Shown: piece by piece, positions 53,725 through 62,700 of the stretch
Numbering within the stretch: position 1 is the stretch's first letter
Layout: every line of letters starts with the position of its first letter
NCBI RefSeq assembly: GCF_002356555.2
Contig: NZ_AP017372.2
Location: forward strand, 248,001 to 312,000
DNA from: Halorhodospira halochloris
GTDB lineage: Bacteria; Pseudomonadota; Gammaproteobacteria; Nitrococcales; Halorhodospiraceae
Length of the DNA: 64,000 nt
Direction: 5' to 3'
The notes under the pieces: model-generated
Told to the model about the DNA's origin: nothing
The model's database searches: none
What the model saw: only the letters and a program-made list of their open reading frames with translations
Position numbers and translations under genes: made by a program

Positions 53725-55044
53725 ATGCCTGTGAAGATCTTGGCCAGTGCCGACCTGCATCTGGGCCGGCGTCCTTCGCGTCTGCCGGAGAGCTTGCGGT
53801 CCTCATCGCGCGAACTCGGGCCGGCCGGTGTGTGGAGTAAGATGGTTGATGCTGCCCTGGAGGCGGAAGTCGATGTGGTGGTTCTGGCAGGGGATGTCGT
53901 TGAGCATGAGAACGATTTTTATGAGGCTTATCGTGAACTGTACCAAGGTGTACAGCGCTTAAGCGCGGGTGGGATAAAGGTATATGCGGTTGTTGGCAAT
54001 CACGATGTCCACGTTTTACCGCGTTTGGCCGGGCAGATAGAAAATATCGAACTACTCGGCCGCGCCGGCGAGTGGGAGTCGGTGACCCTGCAAGTGAAGA
54101 GCGAACGGGTTACCTTTTGGGGGTGGTCTTTCCCGCGGCCGCAGGTTACTTATAGTCCACTGGCCGGGCAGCGCCTGGAGCGGGGGGCAGGCCCTAACAT
54201 CGGCGTTCTCCACTGTGATCGGGGCCAGAGCTCCAGCCCTTATGCTCCGGTTGCAGAGGGTGAGCTAGTAGCGGCGGGAGTCGATTGCTGGTTATTGGGT
54301 CACACCCACGCCGCCGATGACTGCAGCTACGACTATAAAAGTGCTTACTCGGGCGATGGTCTTGGCGGTTATTTGGGCGGTTATTTGGGCTCACCGGTGG
54401 GGACGGATCCGGGGGAGCCGGGTGCGCACGGCCCCTGGCTAATAACCATAGAGGGTGGCCAGATCGGCCGCATAGAGCAGTGGCCGTTGGCGGCGCTGCG
54501 CTGGGAAGAGCTACGCGTCGATCTGTCTGCTATCACGGCAGCCGAACAGGCCCGCGAGCGCGTGCTGGAGGTGGCGCGCGATCTTGATCAGCAGCTGCAA
54601 GATGCCCCTCCTCAGGCGGTTGGGTTACGGGTAGTCCTGGGTGGCCAGAGCGATTTGGGTAGTGAGGCGGTTGCCCTCTTCGGCGATGAAGCGCGTGATC
54701 ATCTGCTCAACGGCGCGGCGGGCACCCATTACTTCATCGAGCGGGTGCAGCTGGCGACCCGCCCCAGTATTGATCTCGCCGAGTTGGCTGCGGATAGCGA
54801 TCCGCCGGGGCTGTTGGCACGGCAATTGTTGCTGCTCGAACGGCCGCTGGATGACCCGCAGCGCCAGCAGCTGATTGCCGAAGCGAGAAGGCGCCTGCAA
54901 GAGAGGGCACGCGAGGCGCGCTGGCAGGAGATCAGTCCGGCCACGATCGACGATGAACAGGCTGCTGAGTGGCTGCGTCAGGCCGGTCTGCGCATCCTAG
55001 AGCGGCTACGTGCTCAACAGCCGCAGGAGGAGGCTGAGCAGTGA
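53725..55044 (+). CDS. YhaO/SbcD-like DNA-repair metallophosphoesterase
   Basis: The 439-residue calcineurin-type phosphoesterase has all metal motifs: ADLHLGR (about 8-14), GDVVEHEND, VGNHDVH (about 91-97), LHCDRG and LGHTHAADD. It is related to SbcD/Mre11 and B. subtilis YhaO. A C-terminal helical region (about 300-439) may dock the ATPase partner. Its stop overlaps the next gene's GTG (GTGA), so the two products are made together, as in SbcD-SbcC and YhaO-YhaN pairs. Confidence 0.88.
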   Translation: MPVKILASADLHLGRRPSRLPESLRSSSRELGPAGVWSKMVDAALEAEVDVVVLAGDVVEHENDFYEAYRELYQGVQRLSAGGIKVYAVVGNHDVHVLPRLAGQIENIELLGRAGEWESVTLQVKSERVTFWGWSFPRPQVTYSPLAGQRLERGAGPNIGVLHCDRGQSSSPYAPVAEGELVAAGVDCWLLGHTHAADDCSYDYKSAYSGDGLGGYLGGYLGSPVGTDPGEPGAHGPWLITIEGGQIGRIEQWPLAALRWEELRVDLSAITAAEQARERVLEVARDLDQQLQDAPPQAVGLRVVLGGQSDLGSEAVALFGDEARDHLLNGAAGTHYFIERVQLATRPSIDLAELAADSDPPGLLARQLLLLERPLDDPQRQQLIAEARRRLQERAREARWQEISPATIDDEQAAEWLRQAGLRILERLRAQQPQEEAEQ

Positions 55045-58000
55045 GGTTGACGCGCCTGGAGATTCAAACCCTGCCCGGCATTGAGCCCGGTTTTGCTATT
55101 ACCGACTTCGGCCCTGGGCTGAATCTTGTCACTGGCCCCAATGGCAGCGGTAAGAGCAGCCTGATCAGGGCGTTACAGGCCTTGGTGGTCGAGCCGGGGC
55201 CTGACGATCACTTCGCCATTGCGGTTGCGGCTAGCTTCAGCGGTGATGGCCAGTGGACGGTCAGGCGCACCGGTCAGCAGCAGGTTTGGGAGCTCGATGG
55301 CCGCCCTGCCCACTCTCCACGTCTGCCGCGGCGCGATGTGCTGCGCTGTTATTGGCTGACCATGGAGGATCTGCTCGTCGCTGACGAGCGGGATGATCGC
55401 CTCGGTGCCGAACTGCGCCGCAGCCTAGCGGGCGGCTATGACCTGGTGGCGTTGCGTAACGAAGAGCAGTTCCGAGTTGGCAAGCAAAACGGTGTGCGGG
55501 AGGCAAAGGCCTTGCGCGAGGCTCAGGCCGAGCAGCGCCGCGTCGAAGCCGAGTATGCCGATTTGTACCGCCAGGAGGCGCAGCTGCCTGAGCTCGATGA
55601 GCAGATCGATGCCGCACGGCGGGCGGCGGGGCGCAGCGAGCAGCTGCGCCAGGCCTTAGCACTGCTTCAGGCACGGCGTCGGCGTCAGCAGGTCGAGGCG
55701 GTTTTGGCCGACTTCGCAACTGGCCTGGAGCGCTTGCGCGGCGATGAGATGGAGCGCCTCAATAAGCTTGAGCAGCGGCGTCTGAATCTTGAGCATGAAC
55801 TCAGACGCCAAGGCGAGCGTCGCGAGCAGGCGCGTGACCAGTTGGCCGCGGCCGGGTTCGGCGATACTCCTCGGCCACAGGCGGTCGAGCTGGATAGTGC
55901 CCGTGATGAGCTTGAGGAGGCGCGCCGTGCCCAGGAGCAGCTTGATCAGGAACAGCGGCAATTGGAGCGGGCGCGGGCGAGTGAGCAGCGGGCGCGGGCG
56001 GAACTTGCCGGTACGGCTAATACTGAGCAGAGTAACCCTGAATCGGCTAACTTGATCTCCCCTCAAGCCTTACACGAGGCAGAAAGCCTGGCCCGGCGTC
56101 TGCAGCGCTGCCAGGCGCAACAAGCCGATCTGCAGGGTAAGCTCGAGGGTATGCCGGCCGCTACCTTTGCTACTAGCCATGTCGAGCTATATTGGCAAGC
56201 AGCTCACGCCCTGCGCGTCTGGCTGGCTGTGGGCGGCTTTGACGCTCGGCTGCTCTATGCGGTCCTGGCGCTGGCGTTAGCAGGATGCGGCGCAGCCGGG
56301 GTAGGCGCCTACCAAGTCGAGGACTGGATTGCCCTGGGTGGATCGGTCTTAGCCGGCCTGGGCATTGCCGCTGCCGGCTGGTTGGCTCCTAGTGATGACC
56401 GGCGCGCAGCGCAGCAGCGCTTTAGCGAAACCGGACTGCAAGCCCCGTCGCGCTGGCGAGCCGATGCCGTACGCGAGCGTTTGCAGGAGCTGGAAACCGC
56501 CCGCGCCGATTTGCAGCGGCGCCAGGCTGATGCAGAGCGGGCGGCGGAGTTGCGCAATGCCCTGCAACAAGTTGATAAGGAGTTGGCGGAGTTGGAAGCC
56601 GAGCGCCACGAGCTTGGCCACCGGCTGGGGTTCGATCCGCAGCTTACCGCCGCGGCCTTGGATCGATTCGTCCGCCTCAGCGAGCAGCTCGATCGGGCTC
56701 GGGATGAAGGCGCCGCGGCACAGGAGAATTGCCGCCGCTTAGAGAAGACGCTGGAAAAGTCGCTGGCTCGGGTACGGCAGCATTTAGCAGCGAGTGGAGT
56801 TGAATGCAGTGCAGCAACCGGCGGCCTGGTTGAACTCGAATCGGCCCTACATGAACTGCGCGAGCGCAGCCGCCGGGCCGAGAGCGCCGAGCGTGAATAT
56901 CATCAGGCCCACAGCGAGCAGCAGCGCTTAGAGCGCGAGCTAGATGAGCTCGCTAGTGAGCGCGGCCAGCTGTTTGAACAGGCCGGGCTAGAAGAAGATC
57001 AACGCGACGAGTTGGCGCGGCGCTGTGAGCAGCACCCGGCCTGGCGCGAACAGCGCGATCGGCTGCGTGAGGCGGCGGCGGTAGAGGCTGAACGGCGCAG
57101 CGCGCTGGCGAGCGATGAACAGTTGTTGAGCCGGGTAGATAGTGGTGATGAGCAGGGTTTGCAGGCCGAACTTGAACAGGCCGAAAACGAGGCTGCCGAA
57201 CTCGAGAAGCTGCGTGATCAAGCTAGCACGATCCGTACCCGGCTCCACGACGCCGGCCGCGATTGGCGCCTGGAGCAGGCTATGGCTGCTACCGAGAGCC
57301 GCCAAGCAGCGCTCCATGAGCGCTTTGCTGAGGGGCTTTTTGCCGAGGCGGCGCAGGTGCTCTTGGATAACGTCGAGCGCGAGCACCGCCAGCACCATGA
57401 GCCGCAGGTGCTAAGTGATGCCCGCGATCGGTTTCGCCGTTTTACGCGGCATAACTACGACTTGTGCTTGGGTGAGGATTTTACCTTTTTTGCCCGCGAT
57501 CTCAGTCAACAAGTCGACCGTGATCTGGGGGAGCTGTCTACAGGTACCCGGATGCAGCTACTATTGGCGGTGCGCCTGGCCTGGGCAGACCAACTCGAGC
57601 AGGATCGCGAGAGCCTGCCACTCTTTCTCGATGAGGCCTTAACTGCCAGCGATGAGGAGCGCTTTGTGCTGATCGGTGCCACCCTCGGGCAGATGGCCCG
57701 GGAAGAGGGCAGGCAGGTCTTTTATTTGAGTGCCCGGCGCCATGAGCTGCCACTCTGGCAGCGGGCGGTCGGGGAGCTGCCGCACGTAATAGATCTGGCG
57801 CAGATTCGCTTTGGCGCTGCAAGTGACTCTGCCCAGGTCGATTTTGCCTTGCCTGAACGCGACCCGGTTCCAGCGCCTGGCGAGCAGGAGCCGGCTTACG
57901 ATTACGCCCAGCGCATCGGTGTCCCGGCGATAGCGCCGCGGGCGCCGGCGGGTTCGATGCACATCTTCCACCTATTGCGTGATGATCTGCCGCTGCTGCA

Positions 58001-58493
58001 TAGGCTGCTGGAGGATTGGCGGACCATGACGCTCGGTCAGTTCGAGGGGTTGCTGGATAGTAGCGCAGCCCCGGCGGTGATCGCCGCCCAGACAGAGCGC
58101 CAGCGCTTGCGCGGGCGCTGCAGTGTGGCGCGGTTGTGGCTAAATGCTTGGCGGTATGGTCGCGGCACCCCGGTCGATCGGACGGTTCTGGAGAGGTCCG
58201 CGGCAGTGTCAGCGACATTCATCGACCGCGTCGCTGAGCTCTGTGACGGCCTTAGCGGCGATGGCGAAGCGCTGATTGAGGCCCTGCGCAATGGCGAGGT
58301 GCGGCGCTTCCAGAGTAGTAAGATCGATGAGCTGGCGCAGTGGTTGGAGGATGAAGGATATATCGATCCGGCTACACCTCTCGATGCCGAGGCGCGCGAG
58401 CGTCAGGTGGTGCAGGATGCAGCGATGATTGCTTCAGTTGATGAGATTAGGCGGGTGGTGGCGTGGTTGGAGGCCGGTTTGGCAGCTGCTTAA
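55041..58493 (+). CDS. YhaN-like SMC/Rad50-type ATPase
   Basis: The 1150-residue ATPase pairs with the upstream nuclease. Walker A GPNGSGKSSLIRAL (about 33-46) is N-terminal. Long coiled coils (about 150-390 and 480-780) flank a hydrophobic hairpin (about 404-452, LLYAVLALALAGCGAAG and GLGIAAAGWLAP), a feature of YhaN rather than SbcC. The signature LSTGTRMQLLLA and Walker B LPLFLDEAL lie at about 833 and 862. A C-terminal extension of about 200 residues follows the ATPase. There is no zinc-hook CxxC. It may act on DNA ends at the membrane; this is inference. Confidence 0.86.
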   Translation: MRLTRLEIQTLPGIEPGFAITDFGPGLNLVTGPNGSGKSSLIRALQALVVEPGPDDHFAIAVAASFSGDGQWTVRRTGQQQVWELDGRPAHSPRLPRRDVLRCYWLTMEDLLVADERDDRLGAELRRSLAGGYDLVALRNEEQFRVGKQNGVREAKALREAQAEQRRVEAEYADLYRQEAQLPELDEQIDAARRAAGRSEQLRQALALLQARRRRQQVEAVLADFATGLERLRGDEMERLNKLEQRRLNLEHELRRQGERREQARDQLAAAGFGDTPRPQAVELDSARDELEEARRAQEQLDQEQRQLERARASEQRARAELAGTANTEQSNPESANLISPQALHEAESLARRLQRCQAQQADLQGKLEGMPAATFATSHVELYWQAAHALRVWLAVGGFDARLLYAVLALALAGCGAAGVGAYQVEDWIALGGSVLAGLGIAAAGWLAPSDDRRAAQQRFSETGLQAPSRWRADAVRERLQELETARADLQRRQADAERAAELRNALQQVDKELAELEAERHELGHRLGFDPQLTAAALDRFVRLSEQLDRARDEGAAAQENCRRLEKTLEKSLARVRQHLAASGVECSAATGGLVELESALHELRERSRRAESAEREYHQAHSEQQRLERELDELASERGQLFEQAGLEEDQRDELARRCEQHPAWREQRDRLREAAAVEAERRSALASDEQLLSRVDSGDEQGLQAELEQAENEAAELEKLRDQASTIRTRLHDAGRDWRLEQAMAATESRQAALHERFAEGLFAEAAQVLLDNVEREHRQHHEPQVLSDARDRFRRFTRHNYDLCLGEDFTFFARDLSQQVDRDLGELSTGTRMQLLLAVRLAWADQLEQDRESLPLFLDEALTASDEERFVLIGATLGQMAREEGRQVFYLSARRHELPLWQRAVGELPHVIDLAQIRFGAASDSAQVDFALPERDPVPAPGEQEPAYDYAQRIGVPAIAPRAPAGSMHIFHLLRDDLPLLHRLLEDWRTMTLGQFEGLLDSSAAPAVIAAQTERQRLRGRCSVARLWLNAWRYGRGTPVDRTVLERSAAVSATFIDRVAELCDGLSGDGEALIEALRNGEVRRFQSSKIDELAQWLEDEGYIDPATPLDAEARERQVVQDAAMIASVDEIRRVVAWLEAGLAAA

Positions 58494-58531
58494 TGCGCCA
58501 GGTCTGGCGCTGCGGATTTCTGAATGGAACT

Positions 58532-58770
58532 TCTACGAATCCCCCGGAGCCATTTGCTACCCCGGTGTGGAGGACGCCGTGAATCTATCCCGGGAGGCTT
58601 CATGGCGCCATCCCGGCGCCAAGACCTCTACGAATCCCCCGGAGCCATTTGCTACCCCGGTGTGGAGGACGCCGTGAATCCATCCCTGGAGGCTTCATGG
58701 CGCCATCCCTGGCGCCAAGACCTCCACACCGGGGTAGCTAAATGGCTCCGGGGGAGTTTTAAGAGGCGCC
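58532..58770 (+). mobile_element. Palindromic element copy J with 95-bp tandem duplication
   Basis: A forward copy with arm GGAGCCATTTGCTAC is present as two direct units: 58532-58626 and 58627-58770, period 95 bp. The first unit ends within the core (GACCTCTACG) and lacks a right arm; the second is complete and ends GTAGCTAAATGGCTCCGGGGGAG in two pieces. The loop differs slightly between units (CTATCCCGGGAGG against CCATCCCTGGAGG). It lies between the convergent yhaN-like gene and the DPW-repeat gene. Confidence 0.87.
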
Positions 58771-58811
58771 TACCAATTGGATCAATGGGAGTTTAGGGGG
58801 TTCCTAAAAGA

Positions 58812-58844
58812 GGAAGGCTCAACTCTTCCTGAGTTGAGCCTTCC
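58812..58844 (-). terminator. Strong intrinsic terminator after the DPW-repeat gene
   Basis: A perfect 14-bp stem GGAAGGCTCAACTC / GAGTTGAGCCTTCC with a 5-nt loop is followed on the minus strand by TCTTTT. It lies 44 bp past the stop at 58888 and is unrelated in sequence to the mobile palindromes. Confidence 0.85.
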
Positions 58845-58887
58845 GAGAGAGCCCAATTTACACATCGAGGGTTAAGCTAGAAGGCGC

Positions 58888-59202
58888 TTACCACTGCTGA
58901 CCACCCTCAAAGTCATCAAGGTCTTCACCTCCTTCGGTATCACCTTCCTCGGCGGGTTCGCCGAACGGGTCGGCTGCCTCACCTTCCGGCTGGCCCCATG
59001 GATCCTCTGCGGCCTCTTCTTCCGGCTGACCCCACGGATCCTGTGCGGCCTCACCTTCGTCTTGCTCCATCTCTTCTCCGGCAGGCTCGGCCCACGGATC
59101 ACCGGCATCCTCGCCCTCTGCGGCATCGAATGCCAGGGCAGAAGTGGATGCTAGGGCAAAGGCTGAGGCCAGTAGAGTTGCGAGGAAAGTCTTGTTTTGC
59201 AT
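58888..59202 (-). CDS. Secreted acidic DPW-repeat protein
   Basis: The 104-residue precursor has a clear signal peptide (MQNKTFLATLLASAFALAST then SALA-FDA). The mature part, about 80 residues, is extremely acidic and built of four degenerate repeats, DPWAEPAGEE, DPWGQPEEEAAE, DPWGQPEGEAA and DPFGEPAEEGD, with no Cys. It has a near-perfect AGGAGGTGA ribosome-binding site (59215-59207), a strong terminator and its own spacing, so it is likely well expressed. I recognise no family. A disordered periplasmic or extracellular protein is likely; metal (Ca2+) binding is a guess. Confidence 0.75.
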   Translation of the reverse strand: MQNKTFLATLLASAFALASTSALAFDAAEGEDAGDPWAEPAGEEMEQDEGEAAQDPWGQPEEEAAEDPWGQPEGEAADPFGEPAEEGDTEGGEDLDDFEGGQQW

Positions 59203-59215
59203 GCTATCACCTCCT

Positions 59216-59756
59216 GTTAGGAGCTAAGGATTTATCAAGTGATTCAGTCAGTAACTGCTCAAAGAGTAGTTTTATGAGTCATCATCAGAAGTTCGGCGAT
59301 GAAATTGAGCCAACTATGCTGATCACTATCTAGGGCTTTGCATTACCCATGCCAAAACAATCGCCATCTAAGTTAATCCCAGTAATATCAGGCAGATAGA
59401 GATTTTATCTGGCAATAACAAATGATTTGCCGCAGAGGACAGCCTTAGTAAGTGTTGGGTCTGGGCGACACCAATATAGGCCTGACTGGTAAGCACCTGA
59501 GAGTAAAGGATTATATATGTAGTTTGTGAGCGACACGAGGTTCAGTATGACGTTTGTAAGCGACGCAATTGCTTCTGCGGTGCGGCGTTAGCGGGACTTC
59601 GAGAGATCACCCCAAGACCAGCCTACACCCCCCATCAAAGGCCCTCCTTGAGATATTACCTCAGGTAACCTCAAAAGGGTCCCTTTCGATCCTCACTAGA
59701 TGCGAGAATTGCGGTCAAAGACTCCTCGAAGGTAACTAGAGACTAGGAGCAAGGCC
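59216..59756. other. 540-bp intergenic region, probably decayed
   Basis: No supported gene is present. The region is more AT-rich than its surroundings and holds two direct repeats (59522-59565). The rest shows no palindromic element and no recognisable gene fragment. It presumably contains promoters for the genes on either side. Confidence 0.5.
59522..59565 (+). repeat. Pair of 14-bp direct repeats, possible transposon end
   Basis: GTTTGTGAGCGACA (59522-59535) and GTTTGTAAGCGACG (59552-59565) are spaced exactly 30 bp apart. Repeated sites near one end are a feature of some insertion sequences, so this may be the relic of an IS terminus. No transposase fragment is adjacent. Confidence 0.45.
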
Positions 59757-62700
59757 TTGCTGCGAAAATTATTTTGCCTGATCTGCATAGTGGCCATGGG
59801 CTGTTTCACCGTCCTGACGGCGGCCGAGCGCGAGGCCGTAGAGCTGCCACGGTTTCCTTCGCTGAGTCCCGATGGCGAAGAGATCGTCTTTAGCTGGGGC
59901 GGCGATCTGTGGCGGGTTGGCAGTGACGGCGGCGAGGCAACCCGCCTGACCGCGCATCAGTTTGATGATCTATACTCATCATGGAGCGGGAATGGCCAGT
60001 GGCTCGTCTTCAACTCCATGCGTGATGGCTATCTCAACCTCTACCGGATGCGTCGCGATGGCAGCGAGCTGAGCCAACTGACTTATAGCGATCGGTTTAT
60101 CCGCTCTCCGGATTACAGTGAAGATAGTGATGGTGAGCCGGTTATCACCTTCTCCAGTTACCTCGAAGGGGATGTCTATCGCGAACAGCGCCCCTATTCG
60201 CTCTCACCCCAGGGCGGTGAGCACTCGCGTCTGCTGGAGGCCTTCGGCTCCGAGCCGCGGCTGTCGCCGAATGGTGAGCGTGTTGTCTTTACCCGCGGCG
60301 GCTACTATCACGGCTGGAACAGGCGCCACTATCAGGGCCCGGAGGCGCGCAACATCTGGGTCTATGACTTTGCCAGCGAACAGTTTAGCGCCATAACCAG
60401 TCGCGATGGTGACGATGGTCGAGCCCGCTGGTTGGATGACGAAACGCTTATTTTCATGTCCGACCGCGAAGATCGCACGGTGAATCTCTATCGCGTTGCA
60501 TTGACTGAGAATGGCTCCTGCGACTCACAGCAGGACAGCGCAGATGAACCCTGTGAGCCAATCAGCGCCGCCCAAGCCGAGCGCCTGACCCCCTTTGATG
60601 AACGCGATGTGCGCTACTTTGATGTCGCACCCGACGCAGAGAAGGCGGTCCTCCAAGTATGGGATAGCCTATATACGCTCGATCTTGCCGACCCCGAGGC
60701 CGAGCCAGTCAAGTTATCGCTGCGCGCCGGTGAAGTAGGCCGCGACAAGCATGAGCTGCGCCGCATCGACCGTGATGTTACCGAAGCGGCACTCAGCCCG
60801 GATGGCCAAGTCATGGCCTATATCGCCTACGGGCGGGTCTATGTCCGCAATCTGGATGAGCACAGTCCGACCCGGCGGGTGTCGCCGCCAAACCATGCTC
60901 GACATAAGGACTTGGCTTGGTCCCCGGATGGCCTCACCCTCTACTTCACCAGTGATGCCGATGGCAGCGAGTCGATATATGCGGCCCGGGTCCTGCTTAC
61001 CCGGGATGAAATCGAGCAGGCCTATCAGCAACCTGGCTATGAGTTGCCCACAGCGGCAATCGATGAGCTACCCGCAACACGCGCACCTATAGCAGAAGAG
61101 GAGGCGGATCAGCAACGCCCAGATGAGCCTGAACGGCAACAGCCTGAGCGGCAACCGCGCCAAGAAGACCAACGGCCGGCTGATGCAGAAAATGATAGTG
61201 GCGCCAGTGGTGTCGATGAAGACCCGTTCGGCCCGCATGAGCCGCCTGACCCAATCGACCCACAACCGGACCCCGACCCAGCCGATCCTGACCCAATGGG
61301 GCCGGATCCGCTCGACCCGCAACCCGACCCGGTGGAGCCTGAGCCGAGCGAGCCTGTGGCTGATCCGGATACCGTCCCCGAGGATGAGCTGACCGATGAG
61401 GTAGCAGAGGATGCGGATGTCGAAGGCCTGCTCGATCCAGAGCGTTGGCACGAAGCGGTGCAGTTTGTGGTCAGCCCGCTGATCGCCGATGAGCAGTCCT
61501 CTGATCGTCAGGCGAGCCCCTCACCGGATGGCAATTATCTAGCCTTTCGACGCGGCCGGGGCGATCTGAAGATCAAGGATCTCAGCAGCGGAGAGATCGA
61601 GAAGCTGGTACCTGGTTGGGATAGTTCGATTGAGTGGCGCTGGTCGCCGGATAGTCGCTATATCGCCTACTCGCAGAACGACTTGAACTTCGCCGCGAAT
61701 ATCTTCGTCGTTCCTGTCGACGGCTCACATGAACCGGTCAACATAACCCGTCATCCGCGCAACGACTTGAACCCGCGCTGGTCGCAGGATGGGCGCAAGC
61801 TCGCCTTTATCTCCAATCGCTCCAACGAGACCTACGACATCTACCGGGTCTATCTTGATCGTGGACTAGAGCGTTACTCGCCACGCGATATTACCCGCTA
61901 TTATCGCGACTCACGCCGTGCCGCCGGGCAGCTTGAGCCGCTACCCGTAGATCTTGACGAGCGCGCCGCCAAGCTCGAAGAGCTTGAGGAACAGCCTGCT
62001 GAACTTGATTTGGAAAACGCCTGGCGGCGGGTCGAGCGGGTGACCGCAACCCCGGTCAACGAGTATGCATTAGAGATAACCCCCGGCGGCGATCGCTATA
62101 CCTTCAACCGCTCCGGTGAGGGCTTGATGCTGCGCAGTTGGGACGGTAGCGAGAGTAAGCGCCTGGGTGGCGTGGCCAGTGTGCAGCAGCTGAGCTTGAC
62201 CGGGGATCGGCTGGTTTATGTCTCGGGTGGCCGTGCCGGGGTGGTCAAACTCGACAACGCAAAGCACGAGCGACCGGATATCTCTGACCGGCTGCGCATT
62301 GATCTTCGCGAGCAGTCACTGCAAAAGTTCCACGAGGCGGCGCGGGTAATCGAGGAGGGCTTCTATCGGCCGGACATGAAGGGGCTCGACTGGCAAGGGT
62401 TGGTCGCCGATTACGAAAGCCTGATCGAACGGGCCCGAACCCCCAGTGAGTTCAGTGATATCGCCAATCAGCTCATGGGTGAGCTTGCTGCCTCGCACAT
62501 GGGGGTCAACAACCCCGGTGACTATATCCAGCGCCGCGAGCCATCCGGCCGACTGGGGATTGAGCATGAGCGCGTCGAGTTGGCTGATGGCGTTAGCGGC
62601 TATCGTGTCCTGAGCCTGGTCCCCGAGGGGCCGGCGGCTGAGGAGCCGATGCCCCTGCGCCCGGGGGATGTGATTACCGCGGTTGAGCAACAGCGTTTTG

